Positions 9,697 to 17,667 of a stretch of DNA of 64,000 bases are shown in pieces. Both the position numbers and the translations under genes were made by a program. Below the pieces are notes generated by a model. The model searched no databases, was not told the origin of the DNA, and saw only the letters and a program-made list of their open reading frames with translations. Each line of letters starts with the position of its first letter. Positions within the stretch are counted from its first letter, which is position 1. The DNA comes from Candidatus Obscuribacterales bacterium (GTDB taxonomy: Bacteria; Cyanobacteriota; Vampirovibrionia; Obscuribacterales; Obscuribacteraceae): assembly GCA_019745415.1 (NCBI GenBank), contig JAIETF010000011.1:1-64000 (forward strand). The letters are read 5' to 3'.

Positions 9697-10650
9697 TTAT
9701 GATGCGTCCAAATTTGAATTGATAGTTGAAATTGGGCTGCGTCTTTCCTCTCTGCTTTGGCTCCTTCTATTGGGAATGCCTATCTTGAAGAAATAGAGCG
9801 ATTCTTCTTCACTCTCTTCAAGATTAAGCAGTTTCGCTGCCAGCGACTCCGATAGAGCCGGGGTCATCCATGAGCCCAGACCGTGCTCGTAAACTGTATT
9901 GACCAGAGCCTGACCGGCGGCGCCAAGCAACAATATCATTTCGAAGTAATTGCGGGGCGTCGATTCTTCGTGCTTCTTGAGGGCATCCATTGAAATGACG
10001 AAGAACCAAGAAACGCCACCGCCATTCAACCACCACTGACCGTGGCAGCATTCAAGGAGGTCTTGGCGCTTATACTGACTGCGGCAAACTTCAAAGCTTT
10101 CAAGCTCTCGGTTATAGCGATAGACGCCTTTTTCCAGACCTTCCACCCCTTGCACCAGCACTCTAAAATCAAGCCATAGACTCTGGCCAATGGCAAAGTC
10201 AACGTCTCGGGCAATCTCTTTGAGCGTTTCCAGTTTGACCTTCTCATCCGTAAAGATTCTCTCGGCACGTCTATTGAGTAAGGTTGAGAGGTGATGTCCT
10301 ATTTCGGCGACGTTTTGCTTAAAATAGGTATGAAATCCGCAATCCGACTTGCTTGCGAAGTCGGTGAACATATAGCAGGCGGCTCTTTGCAGATTATAAG
10401 ACTCCCAGGTGGTGCCTTCGCTCACTCCACCTTTATCGCAGTCGACCAAGAGTCCTTCTCTGTATGCTGCTTCGATCATCGGTCTTGGATAGCCATCGAT
10501 GACCGCGTCTTCGATTGAGGTCGGTCTAGAGAATCTTTCCAGCATTTCTATTTCGCTCAGCGAAAGTCTACTTCGCATAGTCTGTCCAGCCGGTGTCGAT
10601 TTGCCGGCGGGACGCAGGTATAGTAAAGGGAACGTTTGTAAGAGACTCAT
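9697..10650 (-). CDS. SagB-type / nitroreductase-fold oxidoreductase-like protein
   Basis: The 317-residue protein resembles the SagB/ThcOx branch of the FMN nitroreductase fold. It has a region GVYRYNRELESFEV around 165-180, a WFFVISMD strand, then PRNYFEMILLLGAAGQALVNTVYEHGLGSW around 230-260, which matches the helix and strand that bind flavin and face the active site. It ends with LYFFKIGIP, the usual last strand (shown as xxxIGxP in the family). SagB enzymes oxidise azolines in peptide natural products. No YcaO cyclodehydratase or precursor peptide is visible next to it, so a RiPP role is unsupported. The start has an excellent SD (AAAGGAG, about 8 nt upstream of the ATG at 10650). A Ser/Arg-rich C-terminal tail is unusual. 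Confidence 0.65.
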   Translation of the reverse strand: MSLLQTFPLLYLRPAGKSTPAGQTMRSRLSLSEIEMLERFSRPTSIEDAVIDGYPRPMIEAAYREGLLVDCDKGGVSEGTTWESYNLQRAACYMFTDFASKSDCGFHTYFKQNVAEIGHHLSTLLNRRAERIFTDEKVKLETLKEIARDVDFAIGQSLWLDFRVLVQGVEGLEKGVYRYNRELESFEVCRSQYKRQDLLECCHGQWWLNGGGVSWFFVISMDALKKHEESTPRNYFEMILLLGAAGQALVNTVYEHGLGSWMTPALSESLAAKLLNLEESEEESLYFFKIGIPNRRSQSREERRSPISTINSNLDAS

Positions 10651-10804
10651 AGTAATTCTCCTTTTAGTTGCGACATTGCGACAACGCGACCACAGACATA
10701 AGCGTTTGTCTGTATTTGTCTAAGTGCAACAGTTTTGAAACGGGCTCGCTTGGGTAACCATGGCGGCAGCTGGTTGTGATACTAATTGCGGTGCAAAGTT
10801 TGGT

Positions 10805-10888
10805 GATTAAAGACTTTGGCGATTCTAAGACTTCGGCGATTCTAAGACTTTGGCGATTCTAAGACTTCGGCGATTCTAAGACTTTGGC
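10805..10888. repeat. 17-bp tandem repeat, 5 copies alternating two variants
   Basis: The unit is GATTCTAAGACTTTGGC or the same with TTCGG. Copies lie at 10805-10820 (16 bp, variant), 10821-10837, 10838-10854, 10855-10871 and 10872-10888. The last four alternate TTCGG / TTTGG / TTCGG / TTTGG, which suggests duplication of a 34-bp higher-order unit. Confidence 0.95.
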
Positions 10889-10913
10889 GCGGGAAAAGTT
10901 CGGTAGATCGGGT

Positions 10914-10972
10914 GGCTCCGTACCGCCCTTGCCTCAGTCGGAGTGAAGAACTGAGGCAGGGCGGTGAGAGCC
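10914..10972. repeat. Long imperfect inverted repeat (stem of about 20 bp)
   Basis: Arms 10922-10938 and 10950-10965 pair over ACCGCCC(T)TGCCTCAGT with one bulged base, and GGCTC (10914-10918) pairs with GAGCC (10968-10972) outside it. The loop is 11 nt. No T-run follows on either side, so a standard intrinsic terminator is unlikely. It may be a structured RNA element or a small palindromic repeat. Confidence 0.7.
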
Positions 10973-11659
10973 CAAACCAGCACCGGCTCATCAACAATAT
11001 AGTTGGGCTCGCCCGAAGCCAGCTCTATTGCAAATGTTCGCTTGTCGCTAATTGTTTTTAAATTTATGACAATAAGCCATCAAATACGGTGCTGTTTGTT
11101 TCTGCTTGCTTTTGCGGTTTTTGTAACTTCTGCTGCTCTTAGTTACTGACTTCGCAAAAGTTTGTTTGCCCTCAATATCTCAGCTCCTCCCAGCTGCGGT
11201 AGGGCGTTTAAAACGAGAATTAGATAGGTCCGGTGCGGTGCGCTAAAGATTTTTCTTGCTTGGTCTCTCTTTCGGCATCAGCCTTATTCGTTTTTGTATC
11301 GTCAATCTTTGCCTCATTCCTCCGCGAACTTGTTATTCGGTTGACTCTCAGTAATTCCAGACTAGTCTCAAATTGTGTGTAACTTGTGCGCAATTCTCCT
11401 GTGAACAGATGCTTGAACACAGCTTTAACGACCTTCTAACTTTTGAAGGCCTTTGCAAGGGGGCTTGGCAAGGCACTGAGCTCTCATGCAGGATTTTGCG
11501 CAATGAAAGCCTTTGCTTAGTGCTTGCTAGGGTCTGATAAATGCTGGATCTGGGCTGTAAGATTGCTGAAAGCTAGGCTTTTCGGCTTTGCTATCATCAT
11601 TATGGGTATTATCTATAGAGGCCCTTAAATATCCTGGGACTGCTTGAGGCAGGTTTACT

Positions 11660-13288
11660 TTGCACGAGTCTTTTCATCTAGACATTTTTATTGTTCTCTT
11701 GATGGTGACCGCCAGCGTCGCTATGACCGTCAAGTGGGTAAAGCTGCCCTACTCAATCGCTCTTGTCATTGTCGGCTTGATAATCGGTGTCTTTCATCTG
11801 TTGCCCACGGTCGAGATGACGCCCGAATTGATTCTCTTGATTTTTCTGCCTGCAGTTCTCTTTGAAGCTTCTTGGAATATAGACCTGCGCGAATTGAAAG
11901 AAGCTTGGAAGCCTGTCACCGTGCTTGCCACCCTTGGGGTTGTGATAAACATGCTTCTGGTGGCTTGGTTTATGTATACATTTGCCGGTGTGCCGGTGGG
12001 TGCAGCCTATCTCTTTGGTGCGATGGTGGCTGCCACCGACCCTATTTCGGTCTTGGCGCTCTTTCGTAAACTCGGCATGAATCGCCATTTGACTATGCTT
12101 TTAGAGGGCGAGAGCTTATTCAACGACGGTACGGCGGTGGTTGCCTTCAAGCTCGTATTGGCAATTGTTCTCAGTGGCTCGGCTTTTGCCCCGGTGCAGA
12201 CAGTGGGCGAGTTCTTCCTAGTGGTCTTGGGCGGGGCTGGTATTGGCGCCGCGCTCGGCTATGCTGCCTCTCGCATAACCAAAATTTTCGACGACCACTT
12301 GCTCGAAATTACCTTAACCACAATTCTTGCCTACAGTTCTTATCTATTAGCCGAACAGATGCATGTTTCAGCCGTTCTTAGCGTGGTCTCTGCCGGTATA
12401 GTCATGGGCAACTTCGGCAGCCGCACCGGTATGTCACCCTTGACTCGTATGGCGGTAAACTCGTTTTGGGAATACACGGCATTTTTAGTCAATTCGCTTA
12501 TCTTCTTATTGATTGGCTTGCAGGTGAAATTTGATCTGCTGCAAAAGTATGGCTTGCAAATTGGTGTGGGCATAGGGGCTATCCTTGCCGCTAGAGCCGT
12601 GGTGGTCTATGGTCTCTGTCCTTTTCTTTCTACGCCACGTCACAAAATACCCTGGCGCTGGCGGCACCTTCTTTTTTGGGGGGCGCTTAGGGGGTCGCTT
12701 TGTATGGCTTTGGCTCTCAGTATTCCCGATAGCTATGCCTACAAAGAGATGATTACCATCACCACATTTGGTGTCGTATTGTTTACTTTGCTTTTGCCTG
12801 GTCTAACCATCGAGCCCTTAGTTAAGCTCATGAAGATGGCCGTTTCCGACCCCAAGCAAGTGCAGTACAAAGAGCTGAAAGCACAGCTAATCGCCAAGAA
12901 AAGAGCGTTGGCATATCTCGATGGACAGTCGCGCACCGGCGCCATCTCAGCCGTGCTATTCGAGAAACTGCATGCTCAAATAGAAGCTTCCAGAGATGAC
13001 ATTAAGCGGAAGATAGAAGATTTGCATCTGGAAGATGCTTCAATCAAGCTTTTAGAAGAATCTGAAACAACAAGACGCCTACAAGAATTGGAAAAAGATT
13101 GCTTGCGCGGTCTGGTCAAAGAGGGTCTTATCAGCGAAGGTAGTCTTCATAAGTTGCAGACCGAAATAGACGCGCTTTGGGCGGGCAATGATGATGAAGC
13201 TCTTACTGAAGAAGCCGTCGACGATGCCGTCACTGCGGCGGAGACACCTAAAGCTTCGCCGAGTGAGCTTGAATCGGGCAAAGCCTAG
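11660..13288 (+). CDS. CPA1-family Na+/H+ antiporter
   Basis: This 542-residue protein has about 12 hydrophobic helices in the first ~390 residues. The diagnostic motifs are ATDPISVLAL (125-134), which carries the ion-binding Asp, and EGESLFNDGTAVV (149-161), which has the second conserved acidic pair. It exchanges protons for sodium (or potassium) across the inner membrane. The C-terminal ~150 residues form a charged, probably coiled-coil cytoplasmic domain of the type found in NhaP/YjcE-like antiporters and likely regulatory. It starts at TTG 11660, preceded by GAGG/AGG elements. The TTG gives the best distance to the first helix. Confidence 0.9.
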   Translation: MHESFHLDIFIVLLMVTASVAMTVKWVKLPYSIALVIVGLIIGVFHLLPTVEMTPELILLIFLPAVLFEASWNIDLRELKEAWKPVTVLATLGVVINMLLVAWFMYTFAGVPVGAAYLFGAMVAATDPISVLALFRKLGMNRHLTMLLEGESLFNDGTAVVAFKLVLAIVLSGSAFAPVQTVGEFFLVVLGGAGIGAALGYAASRITKIFDDHLLEITLTTILAYSSYLLAEQMHVSAVLSVVSAGIVMGNFGSRTGMSPLTRMAVNSFWEYTAFLVNSLIFLLIGLQVKFDLLQKYGLQIGVGIGAILAARAVVVYGLCPFLSTPRHKIPWRWRHLLFWGALRGSLCMALALSIPDSYAYKEMITITTFGVVLFTLLLPGLTIEPLVKLMKMAVSDPKQVQYKELKAQLIAKKRALAYLDGQSRTGAISAVLFEKLHAQIEASRDDIKRKIEDLHLEDASIKLLEESETTRRLQELEKDCLRGLVKEGLISEGSLHKLQTEIDALWAGNDDEALTEEAVDDAVTAAETPKASPSELESGKA

Positions 13289-13306
13289 TATCCTGGGGAG
13301 ATGGTG

Positions 13307-14116
13307 ATGTCGCGCATGTTTTCTTTCTTTAGATCTAGATCGGCCGCAGGCTCTGTCTTGGGCATTTGCCTGCTTTTGGCTGGTATCTTTACTGGAGATG
13401 CTTGCCTGCCTGCATCGGCCGGGGCTGCGGGAGAGACCATGTGGGTTTTGGACTATAAGCATTTCGGTACCGGTTCTTACCGGGTGTTGCTTGCTAAGAA
13501 TGCCGTCAAGCTAGTCAATCTCACTTCTGGAACGGTCACAATTTCGAGAGCACCCGAATGGAAGATAAGTTGCACGAATCCTGCTGATAAGCTGGAATGG
13601 CGGGGTTCTTTGGATTATTTTTCTCCGGCTTCTCTTTCTAATATTTCGAAGATGCCCTTTAACAGGTCGAAAGATAAAGAGAGCGGCAGAGAGAGAGTGC
13701 GCGGCTTGACCTGTAAAGTTTATGTCAGCGCGGAGGGAAACCATACCTGGCTTCCTGAGGATTTCAAAACGGCTCCGCAGGTCGGGCATCTGGTCTGTCG
13801 CTATTTCAATATGCCTCTTACCGACGTAGTGCCGGTGCGATTTTTGAAAGCAAGAGCGCTGGACAATATGAATGTGCGGGCGGTCAATAAAGCTAAGTTT
13901 GAGAAAGAAATGCCCTGGATGGGCTTTGAAAGACCTTGCAATCAACTGGCCGGTAAATATGGTCTAGACCTGACCAAATGCAGTCAGGTGCCCTTTAGAG
14001 AGTCGGAGTTTCAGTACCCTAAGGGCATGAAACAAACAAAGTCTTTGAAAGAAGTGCTCATTTCCAATCAGCAGAAGAAAGATTTTGCCGACCTGGTAGA
14101 TGCTCTTGCGCACTAG
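13307..14116 (+). CDS. Secreted hypothetical protein
   Basis: This 269-residue protein has a signal peptide: basic start (MSRMFSFFRSRS), hydrophobic core GSVLGICLLLAGIF and a likely cleavage after an ASA/AGA site near residues 35-40. The mature part contains four cysteines and is rich in beta-strand-like segments (GSYRVLLAKNAVKLVN, TVTISRAPEWKISC). I do not recognise the family; it resembles the lineage-specific outer-envelope proteins typical of these genomes. An ATG at 13301 is also in frame, but GGGGAG at 13295-13300 is correctly spaced only for the ATG at 13307. It follows the antiporter gene by 18 bp and is probably co-transcribed. Confidence 0.7.
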   Translation: MSRMFSFFRSRSAAGSVLGICLLLAGIFTGDACLPASAGAAGETMWVLDYKHFGTGSYRVLLAKNAVKLVNLTSGTVTISRAPEWKISCTNPADKLEWRGSLDYFSPASLSNISKMPFNRSKDKESGRERVRGLTCKVYVSAEGNHTWLPEDFKTAPQVGHLVCRYFNMPLTDVVPVRFLKARALDNMNVRAVNKAKFEKEMPWMGFERPCNQLAGKYGLDLTKCSQVPFRESEFQYPKGMKQTKSLKEVLISNQQKKDFADLVDALAH

Positions 14117-14156
14117 GTTTTGAGCGGTAATTGGATCTTTGATATCTATTAGAACT

Positions 14157-14170
14157 CCAATAGCTATTGG
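14157..14170. repeat. 14-bp perfect palindrome between convergent genes
   Basis: CCAATAGCTATTGG reads the same on both strands. It lies in the gap between the convergent secreted-protein gene and the rhodanese gene. A second short hairpin, CGAAGA/TCTTCG, lies at 14175-14193. Neither is followed by a T-run. They may mark the 3' ends of both transcripts. Confidence 0.5.
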
Positions 14171-14204
14171 CGCTCGAAGATTTATTTTCTTCGAAGATTG
14201 ATTT

Positions 14205-14240
14205 GATTTTGAATATTTATTTGATCTTAAATATTTATTT
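14205..14240. repeat. 18-bp tandem duplication overlapping a gene end
   Basis: Two AT-rich units, GATTTTGAATATTTATTT (14205-14222) and GATCTTAAATATTTATTT (14223-14240), are followed by a partial third (GATCTT). The stop codon of the rhodanese gene (14235) lies in the second unit, so the last two codons of that gene come from the repeat. Confidence 0.8.
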
Positions 14241-14762
14241 GATCTTGTTCCAGGGCGCTTTAGCTATCAGCATGGCAAGGGCGCATGTGCCGGTCAATCC
14301 GGCAAAGGTAAGACCGCAGCCGATAAAGCCCGGTATTAGAAAGAAAAGTTTATTGACTGTGAATCCTAGAATAACTCCAGTCAAAAGCATAAGTCCGATG
14401 GTTAGCTGCACTTGTCTTTCCAGTGACAGCCTTTCTTTGCCGGCGCAGACGGGCAAGCCGGCTTTCTGCCAAGCAGTCATGCCACCTTCCATTACGCAGG
14501 CTGCATAGCCGTATTTAGCCAGGGTTTCGGCTGCTCGACCGGCGCGCATGCCCGATTTGCAGACCAAAATCAGCTTTTTGTCTTTCTTGATCTCGCCGGC
14601 GCGGTTCTGAATTTCATCAAGGGGAATATTGACTGCTCCAGCCAGTTTTACACCATCGAATTCGAGCGGCGTGCGCACGTCTATAATCTGAATCTCTTCA
14701 GGGGTCTTTAGGGCTTCGCAGACAGCTGTGCAGGGCAGTTTTTCCAGCTTAGCAGTAGTCAT
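14235..14762 (-). CDS. Rhodanese with C-terminal membrane domain (YgaP-like sulfurtransferase)
   Basis: This 175-residue protein joins a rhodanese domain (about 10-110) with active-site loop CKSGMRA to a C-terminal DUF2892-type membrane hairpin (helices about 120-140 and 145-165). This is the arrangement of E. coli YgaP, a membrane-anchored thiosulfate sulfurtransferase. The catalytic Cys is present. The start has a strong SD (AAAGGAAAG). It is divergent from an ArsR-family regulator 145 bp away, which suggests regulation by that protein and a role in sulfane-sulfur or thiosulfate handling; the regulatory link is inference. Confidence 0.9.
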   Translation of the reverse strand: MTTAKLEKLPCTAVCEALKTPEEIQIIDVRTPLEFDGVKLAGAVNIPLDEIQNRAGEIKKDKKLILVCKSGMRAGRAAETLAKYGYAACVMEGGMTAWQKAGLPVCAGKERLSLERQVQLTIGLMLLTGVILGFTVNKLFFLIPGFIGCGLTFAGLTGTCALAMLIAKAPWNKIK

Positions 14763-14803
14763 ATCTTCTTTCCTTTTTGTATTGGCATGATTTACTTGCC
14801 GGT

Positions 14804-14876
14804 GATATTAAGTATATCGTTGTTTGGTTAAATAAGCAAGTGGTTTGTTGACGGTTTAGTTATGTATTGCTATCGT
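14804..14876. promoter_or_regulatory. Divergent control region of the rhodanese and ArsR genes
   Basis: A GATAT-N5-ATATC inverted repeat at 14804-14818 is a plausible operator for the ArsR-type regulator. A sigma-70-like promoter facing the regulator gene reads TTGACG (14848-14853), 17 bp, TATCGT (14871-14876), which would place the start of transcription about 25 nt before the ATG at 14908. Confidence 0.5.
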
Positions 14877-14907
14877 CCTATTAACGCTTAATGTTCAAGG
14901 TGAAATC

Positions 14908-15303
14908 ATGGCCCAGAAGAAAGGCAAAAACGAAAGCAAGCTTGCGGGCAAGCACGAGATAAAGAAAGAGCCGCTTTCTAAGGAAGCTCTGGAGATGGTG
15001 GCGGCAAGGTTTAGAGCCTTGGGCGAGGCTTCGCGCTTGGAACTGCTTCAGCATTTGATGCAAGGCGAGAAATCAGTGCAGGAGTTGTGTCAGCTAACCG
15101 GTTCAAGCCAAGCTAATATTAGTAAGCATCTGTCTTTGCTTGCCGATCAGGGAATTTTAGCGAGGCGCAAGCAGGGCCTGTTTGTCTTCTATTCGATCGC
15201 CGATCAAAGTATATATACGCTATGCGATACCGTATGCGGTGCGCTTGAGAATCGCTTTGCTCTTGTGCAGAAGCATTTTTCTCATAGTCCATCAGAAAGA
15301 TAG
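14908..15303 (+). CDS. ArsR/SmtB-family transcriptional regulator
   Basis: This 131-residue protein has a winged-helix domain with the recognition segment TGSSQANISKHLSLLADQGIL (core SQANISKHL, about 67-75) and the wing RRKQGLFVFYSI. The N-terminal ~25 residues are a basic extension. Cysteines are at 61 (ELCQL, near the start of the recognition helix) and 106/110 in the last helix. They do not match the helix-2/helix-5 spacing of the persulfide sensors SqrR and BigR, nor the ELCVCDL metal site of ArsR, so the ligand is open. The SD (AAGGTGA) is well placed. Divergent orientation to the rhodanese gene suggests this is its target. Confidence 0.9.
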   Translation: MAQKKGKNESKLAGKHEIKKEPLSKEALEMVAARFRALGEASRLELLQHLMQGEKSVQELCQLTGSSQANISKHLSLLADQGILARRKQGLFVFYSIADQSIYTLCDTVCGALENRFALVQKHFSHSPSER

Positions 15304-15382
15304 CTTTATGGCGCTATACTTCTTTAGTGCGACAGGCGCAAGATAAGCCGGACTGTTGCACGTTGGCTTCTTGCCTTGTTAT

Positions 15383-15649
15383 TCAGTCTGGTATCGGCTG
15401 TCCCCATTGCTTAGTCAGCACGCTATGTTCAGGGTTATTGGCTTTGAGCCAGTCTAGATGAACAGTGTGCTTTTCGATCAAATAGCGCAAGGGTATCCGC
15501 TCCGAGCTGTTTGCTTCCTCTATATCTTCACTAAAATGAGCGCAGGAATGAAAGTAGTAAGCAATAAGCTGAATGCGCACCTTTATATTGCTGCTATTTT
15601 CAACAAGCAGCTCTTCTAAAGCCTCGGCTTCTTCAGCTCTGAGCTTCAT
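15383..15649 (-). CDS. Small hypothetical helical protein
   Basis: This 88-residue protein begins MKLRAEEAEALEELL and ends with HTVHLDWLKANNPEHSVL. The layout of two long amphipathic helices followed by an HxxWLxxNxPxH segment resembles short uncharacterised TPR-like proteins found in several soil bacteria. It has no signal peptide. AAAGGGA lies just upstream of the ATG. It is downstream of the cupin gene on the same strand (45 bp gap) and may be co-transcribed. Confidence 0.65.
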   Translation of the reverse strand: MKLRAEEAEALEELLVENSSNIKVRIQLIAYYFHSCAHFSEDIEEANSSERIPLRYLIEKHTVHLDWLKANNPEHSVLTKQWGQPIPD

Positions 15650-15694
15650 TCCCTTTAGATAAAGTTCGGAATCGCGACTGATCAGATCACTTAC

Positions 15695-16057
15695 TCAGAT
15701 GCGGGGCGTTTGCAAGGCGGTAAACTGTTCGTCTTCTATGTTGCCGGTGTTTCTTGTGCCGGCGGGTTCAAAGACCAAAACCTGGCATTCTTCGTCGGCG
15801 GCGCTGCGGTGCTCGGTGCCCTGCGGCACCACCAAGGCGTCACCGGGACCAAGATGCACAGTGTGGTCGCGAAATTCGATACGCATATTGCCTTTCCAGA
15901 CCAAGAACATTTCGTCTTCGCGTTCATGATAATGCCAGGGAAATTCGCCCTGAAGCTTGACCAGCTTTACCTCTTGCTGGTTGAGGGCGGCAACCACCTT
16001 GGGTTTCCAGTGGTCGCTGAAGAGTTCGAATTTTTCTTTTAGATTGAATTTTTCCAT
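15695..16057 (-). CDS. Cupin-domain protein
   Basis: This single-domain cupin has 120 residues. The first cupin motif is visible as HYHEREDEMFLVWKG, with His, His and Glu ligands for a metal, and the second as GPGDALVVPQGTEHRSA with the fourth His ligand. Such small cupins often bind a divalent metal and a small sugar or acid; the substrate is not readable. It may be transcribed with the small gene downstream. Confidence 0.85.
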   Translation of the reverse strand: MEKFNLKEKFELFSDHWKPKVVAALNQQEVKLVKLQGEFPWHYHEREDEMFLVWKGNMRIEFRDHTVHLGPGDALVVPQGTEHRSAADEECQVLVFEPAGTRNTGNIEDEQFTALQTPRI

Positions 16058-16139
16058 GGCAATTAATTGAGAAGAATACGCATTGCGTTAATTTACCATC
16101 CGGAAAAGAAAATTTCAGGAATTTGTGTGTCAACTGGAT

Positions 16140-16224
16140 GTCAACTTGGCGTTCTAATCTCTCAATACAAAGCAGTTCACCCCAGTTTGCACCCCGCCTA
16201 ACTTTCAACCCTTTTCTTGGAGCA
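16140..16224 (+). promoter_or_regulatory. Conserved 5' region of cassette copy 1
   Basis: About 85 bp here are clearly related to 17029-17114 and 17668-17750. Shared elements in order are GTCAACTTGG, an ATCTCTC/TTCTCTC block, TACAAAGCA or TATAAAGCA (possible -10), CCCGCCT and CTTTTCTTGGAGCA ending 8 to 9 nt before the ATG. TTGGAGCA carries the SD (GGAG). Confidence 0.75.
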
Positions 16225-16232
16225 GAAAAACT

Positions 16233-16901
16233 ATGGATTTTACTAACTATCAATCAACAAAAGACCAAGTTGCGTTTGGCGAAAAAACTGGTGATAAGTT
16301 TTCTGCCAGTTCTTCCATGTTTGCTGATGCGATGAATGGAGCGCAAGTAAAGAAGATATTGTGCGATAAGTTTGGCTGTGAACCAAGTCTTCCGCCGATT
16401 GTAATTGAGCCCAAGCCCAGAGATACTTGCGTGGAGCGCGCCAATGGTGAGATAGCTTGCGGCACAGAAATATCACCTGAAAGTATTCGTGGCGGCAAAG
16501 GCAAAATTGACTTTCCGAATCCTGATTTTATAAAGCCTGATGTTACAAAACCAGAGCAGGTCAAGCCCGAGTTTATAAAGCCTGAATCTGTAAAGCCTGA
16601 TTTTGTCAAACCCGTGCCGGAGAAACCGGGAAGCGGAGATGATCAAGGTGAGGGTGGAGGCAAAGGAAAACCTAAGAATCCCGAAGAATGTCGTGATGTT
16701 GGATATCTCTTGTCGAATCCTCCTATTGCAGTTTGTTTGGATGATATGAATAGTGGAGACGGCAAAAAACCATCTTCTCGAATTGGTTCAGAACGCTGGG
16801 GCGGAAATGAGAAAGAGCAAAGCGGATCGCAGAAAGATAAGATCAAGACTTTGCCTTCAGGTAAGGGCTTCATCAAGTTGCCTGGTCTAGTTTTAGAGTA
16901 G
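16233..16901 (+). CDS. Cassette protein 1: unrecognised DTC/ACGTE-motif protein with Lys-Pro repeats
   Basis: This is the first and longest (222 residues) of three tandem paralogues that I cannot assign to any family. It has no signal peptide. The N-terminal part carries SSMFADAM and a Cys pair (KKILCDKFGC). The family core RDTCVERANGEIACGTE is near residues 64-81, with two cysteines 10 residues apart. Next comes a (x)KP repeat tract, KPDFIKPDVTKPEQVKPEF-like, at about 90-135, then an extra Cys-containing segment (NPEECRDVGYLL, AVCLDD) not found in copies 2 and 3. It ends with SGKGFIKLPGLVLE, shared with copy 3. It has its own conserved 5' region and terminator. Confidence 0.8.
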   Translation: MDFTNYQSTKDQVAFGEKTGDKFSASSSMFADAMNGAQVKKILCDKFGCEPSLPPIVIEPKPRDTCVERANGEIACGTEISPESIRGGKGKIDFPNPDFIKPDVTKPEQVKPEFIKPESVKPDFVKPVPEKPGSGDDQGEGGGKGKPKNPEECRDVGYLLSNPPIAVCLDDMNSGDGKKPSSRIGSERWGGNEKEQSGSQKDKIKTLPSGKGFIKLPGLVLE

Positions 16902-16920
16902 CCGTGGGGGCATGGCAAAG

Positions 16921-16958
16921 AAAATCCAAGTCGCAGCGCAACCGGCGACTTGGATTTT
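16921..16958 (+). terminator. Terminator-like hairpin of cassette copy 1
   Basis: The arms AAAATCCAAGTCGC (16921-16934) and GCGACTTGGATTTT (16945-16958) pair perfectly over 14 bp with a 10-nt loop, and the right arm ends in a T-run. The hairpin sequence is conserved behind copies 2 and 3. Confidence 0.9.
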
Positions 16959-17028
16959 CGCTTTCAGTCAGAATCTTTTGATCTCACATTTTTTTTGAGA
17001 ATCATTCTTTTCCAAGTGTCATCGTCAT

Positions 17029-17114
17029 GTCAACTTGGCGATCTATTCTCTCGATATAAAGCAATTCACCCCCGCTTGCACCCCGCCTCAATTCCATCAC
17101 TTTTCTTGGAGCAG
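17029..17114 (+). promoter_or_regulatory. Conserved 5' region of cassette copy 2
   Basis: This is the copy-2 equivalent of the block at 16140-16224: GTCAACTTGGCG, TTCTCTCGA, TATAAAGCA, CCCGCCT and CTTTTCTTGGAGCA. A CCAAGT just upstream (17012-17017) forms an inverted repeat with the ACTTGG of the conserved block. Confidence 0.75.
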
Positions 17115-17123
17115 ATAAATATT

Positions 17124-17540
17124 ATGGAACGCAGTAATCAAGCTATTAATGACAAAATCGATGCAAACAATCAACAAAATACCCTATCTGAATCATCTAG
17201 TTCTCGTCTCTTGGATGATGCCTTGTCGTCAATGCAAGCCAAGAAATGTTTGAGCAAACTTGATTGCGGTGGTTCTTTTGCGGAAGACAAGCCGTACTAT
17301 CCGGATAAGCCGCTGCCAGAAATAAAATCGCCGGAAATAAAAATTCCAGAGATTAAAATGCCGGAAAAGCCTAAGCCCGAATCGAGAGATACTTGTGTGC
17401 AGCGGGCAAATGGTGATATCGCCTGTGGTACCGAGCTTTCTCCTGAGAATCTGCGCGATCGTCTGATGAAGAACAAGATTATTGAGGGACTATCAACCTG
17501 GAAAGATAAGTTCAAGCTACCCTCCCTCACGCTAGAATAG
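17124..17540 (+). CDS. Cassette protein 2: unrecognised DTC/ACGTE-motif protein
   Basis: This 138-residue paralogue starts at the ATG at 17124 (MERSNQAIND). That start is fixed by the conserved TTGGAGCA leader and by similarity to copy 3, not by the longer open frame from 16950. The N-terminal SSSRLLDDALSSMQ and Cys pair (KCLSKLDC) are followed by a Pro-rich (x)IK(x)PE tract (about 58-85) and the core RDTCVQRANGDIACGTE. The C-terminus WKDKFKLPSLTLE matches copies 1 and 3 only loosely. The four cysteines are conserved in number and order. The cytoplasmic or envelope location is unclear. Confidence 0.8.
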   Translation: MERSNQAINDKIDANNQQNTLSESSSSRLLDDALSSMQAKKCLSKLDCGGSFAEDKPYYPDKPLPEIKSPEIKIPEIKMPEKPKPESRDTCVQRANGDIACGTELSPENLRDRLMKNKIIEGLSTWKDKFKLPSLTLE

Positions 17541-17561
17541 CCATTTGGGGTATGGCGCAGA

Positions 17562-17598
17562 AGATCCAAGTCGCACCGGAACCCGCGACTTGGATTTT
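17562..17598 (+). terminator. Terminator-like hairpin of cassette copy 2
   Basis: GATCCAAGTCGC pairs with GCGACTTGGATTT around a loop of about 10 nt and runs into TTTTC. It is near-identical to the hairpins of copies 1 and 3. Confidence 0.9.
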
Positions 17599-17667
17599 CT
17601 GTTTCTATAGTGGTCCTTTTCTGATGTCTGATTCATAAAAGACAACTTTTCTGGGTGTCATCCTCAT

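Larger units (their letters stand above)
10651..11659. other. 1-kb intergenic region with tandem repeats and a long hairpin
   Basis: No convincing gene is present. The region separates the divergent nitroreductase-like gene and the antiporter gene. It contains the 17-bp tandem repeat at 10805-10888 and the inverted repeat at 10914-10972. The only open frame of note, 11220-11420 on the minus strand, has no SD and no protein-like character. The rest shows no structure I can name. Confidence 0.6.

Noticed and set aside
9697..10650. RiPP azoline biosynthesis locus
   Set aside because: Only the SagB-like gene is present; no YcaO, precursor or transporter gene is nearby.
10914..10972. Intrinsic terminator
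   Set aside because: Strong stem but no T-run on either strand, so listed as an inverted repeat.
11220..11420. 66-codon minus-strand frame
   Set aside because: No SD, polar random composition and no family-like pattern.
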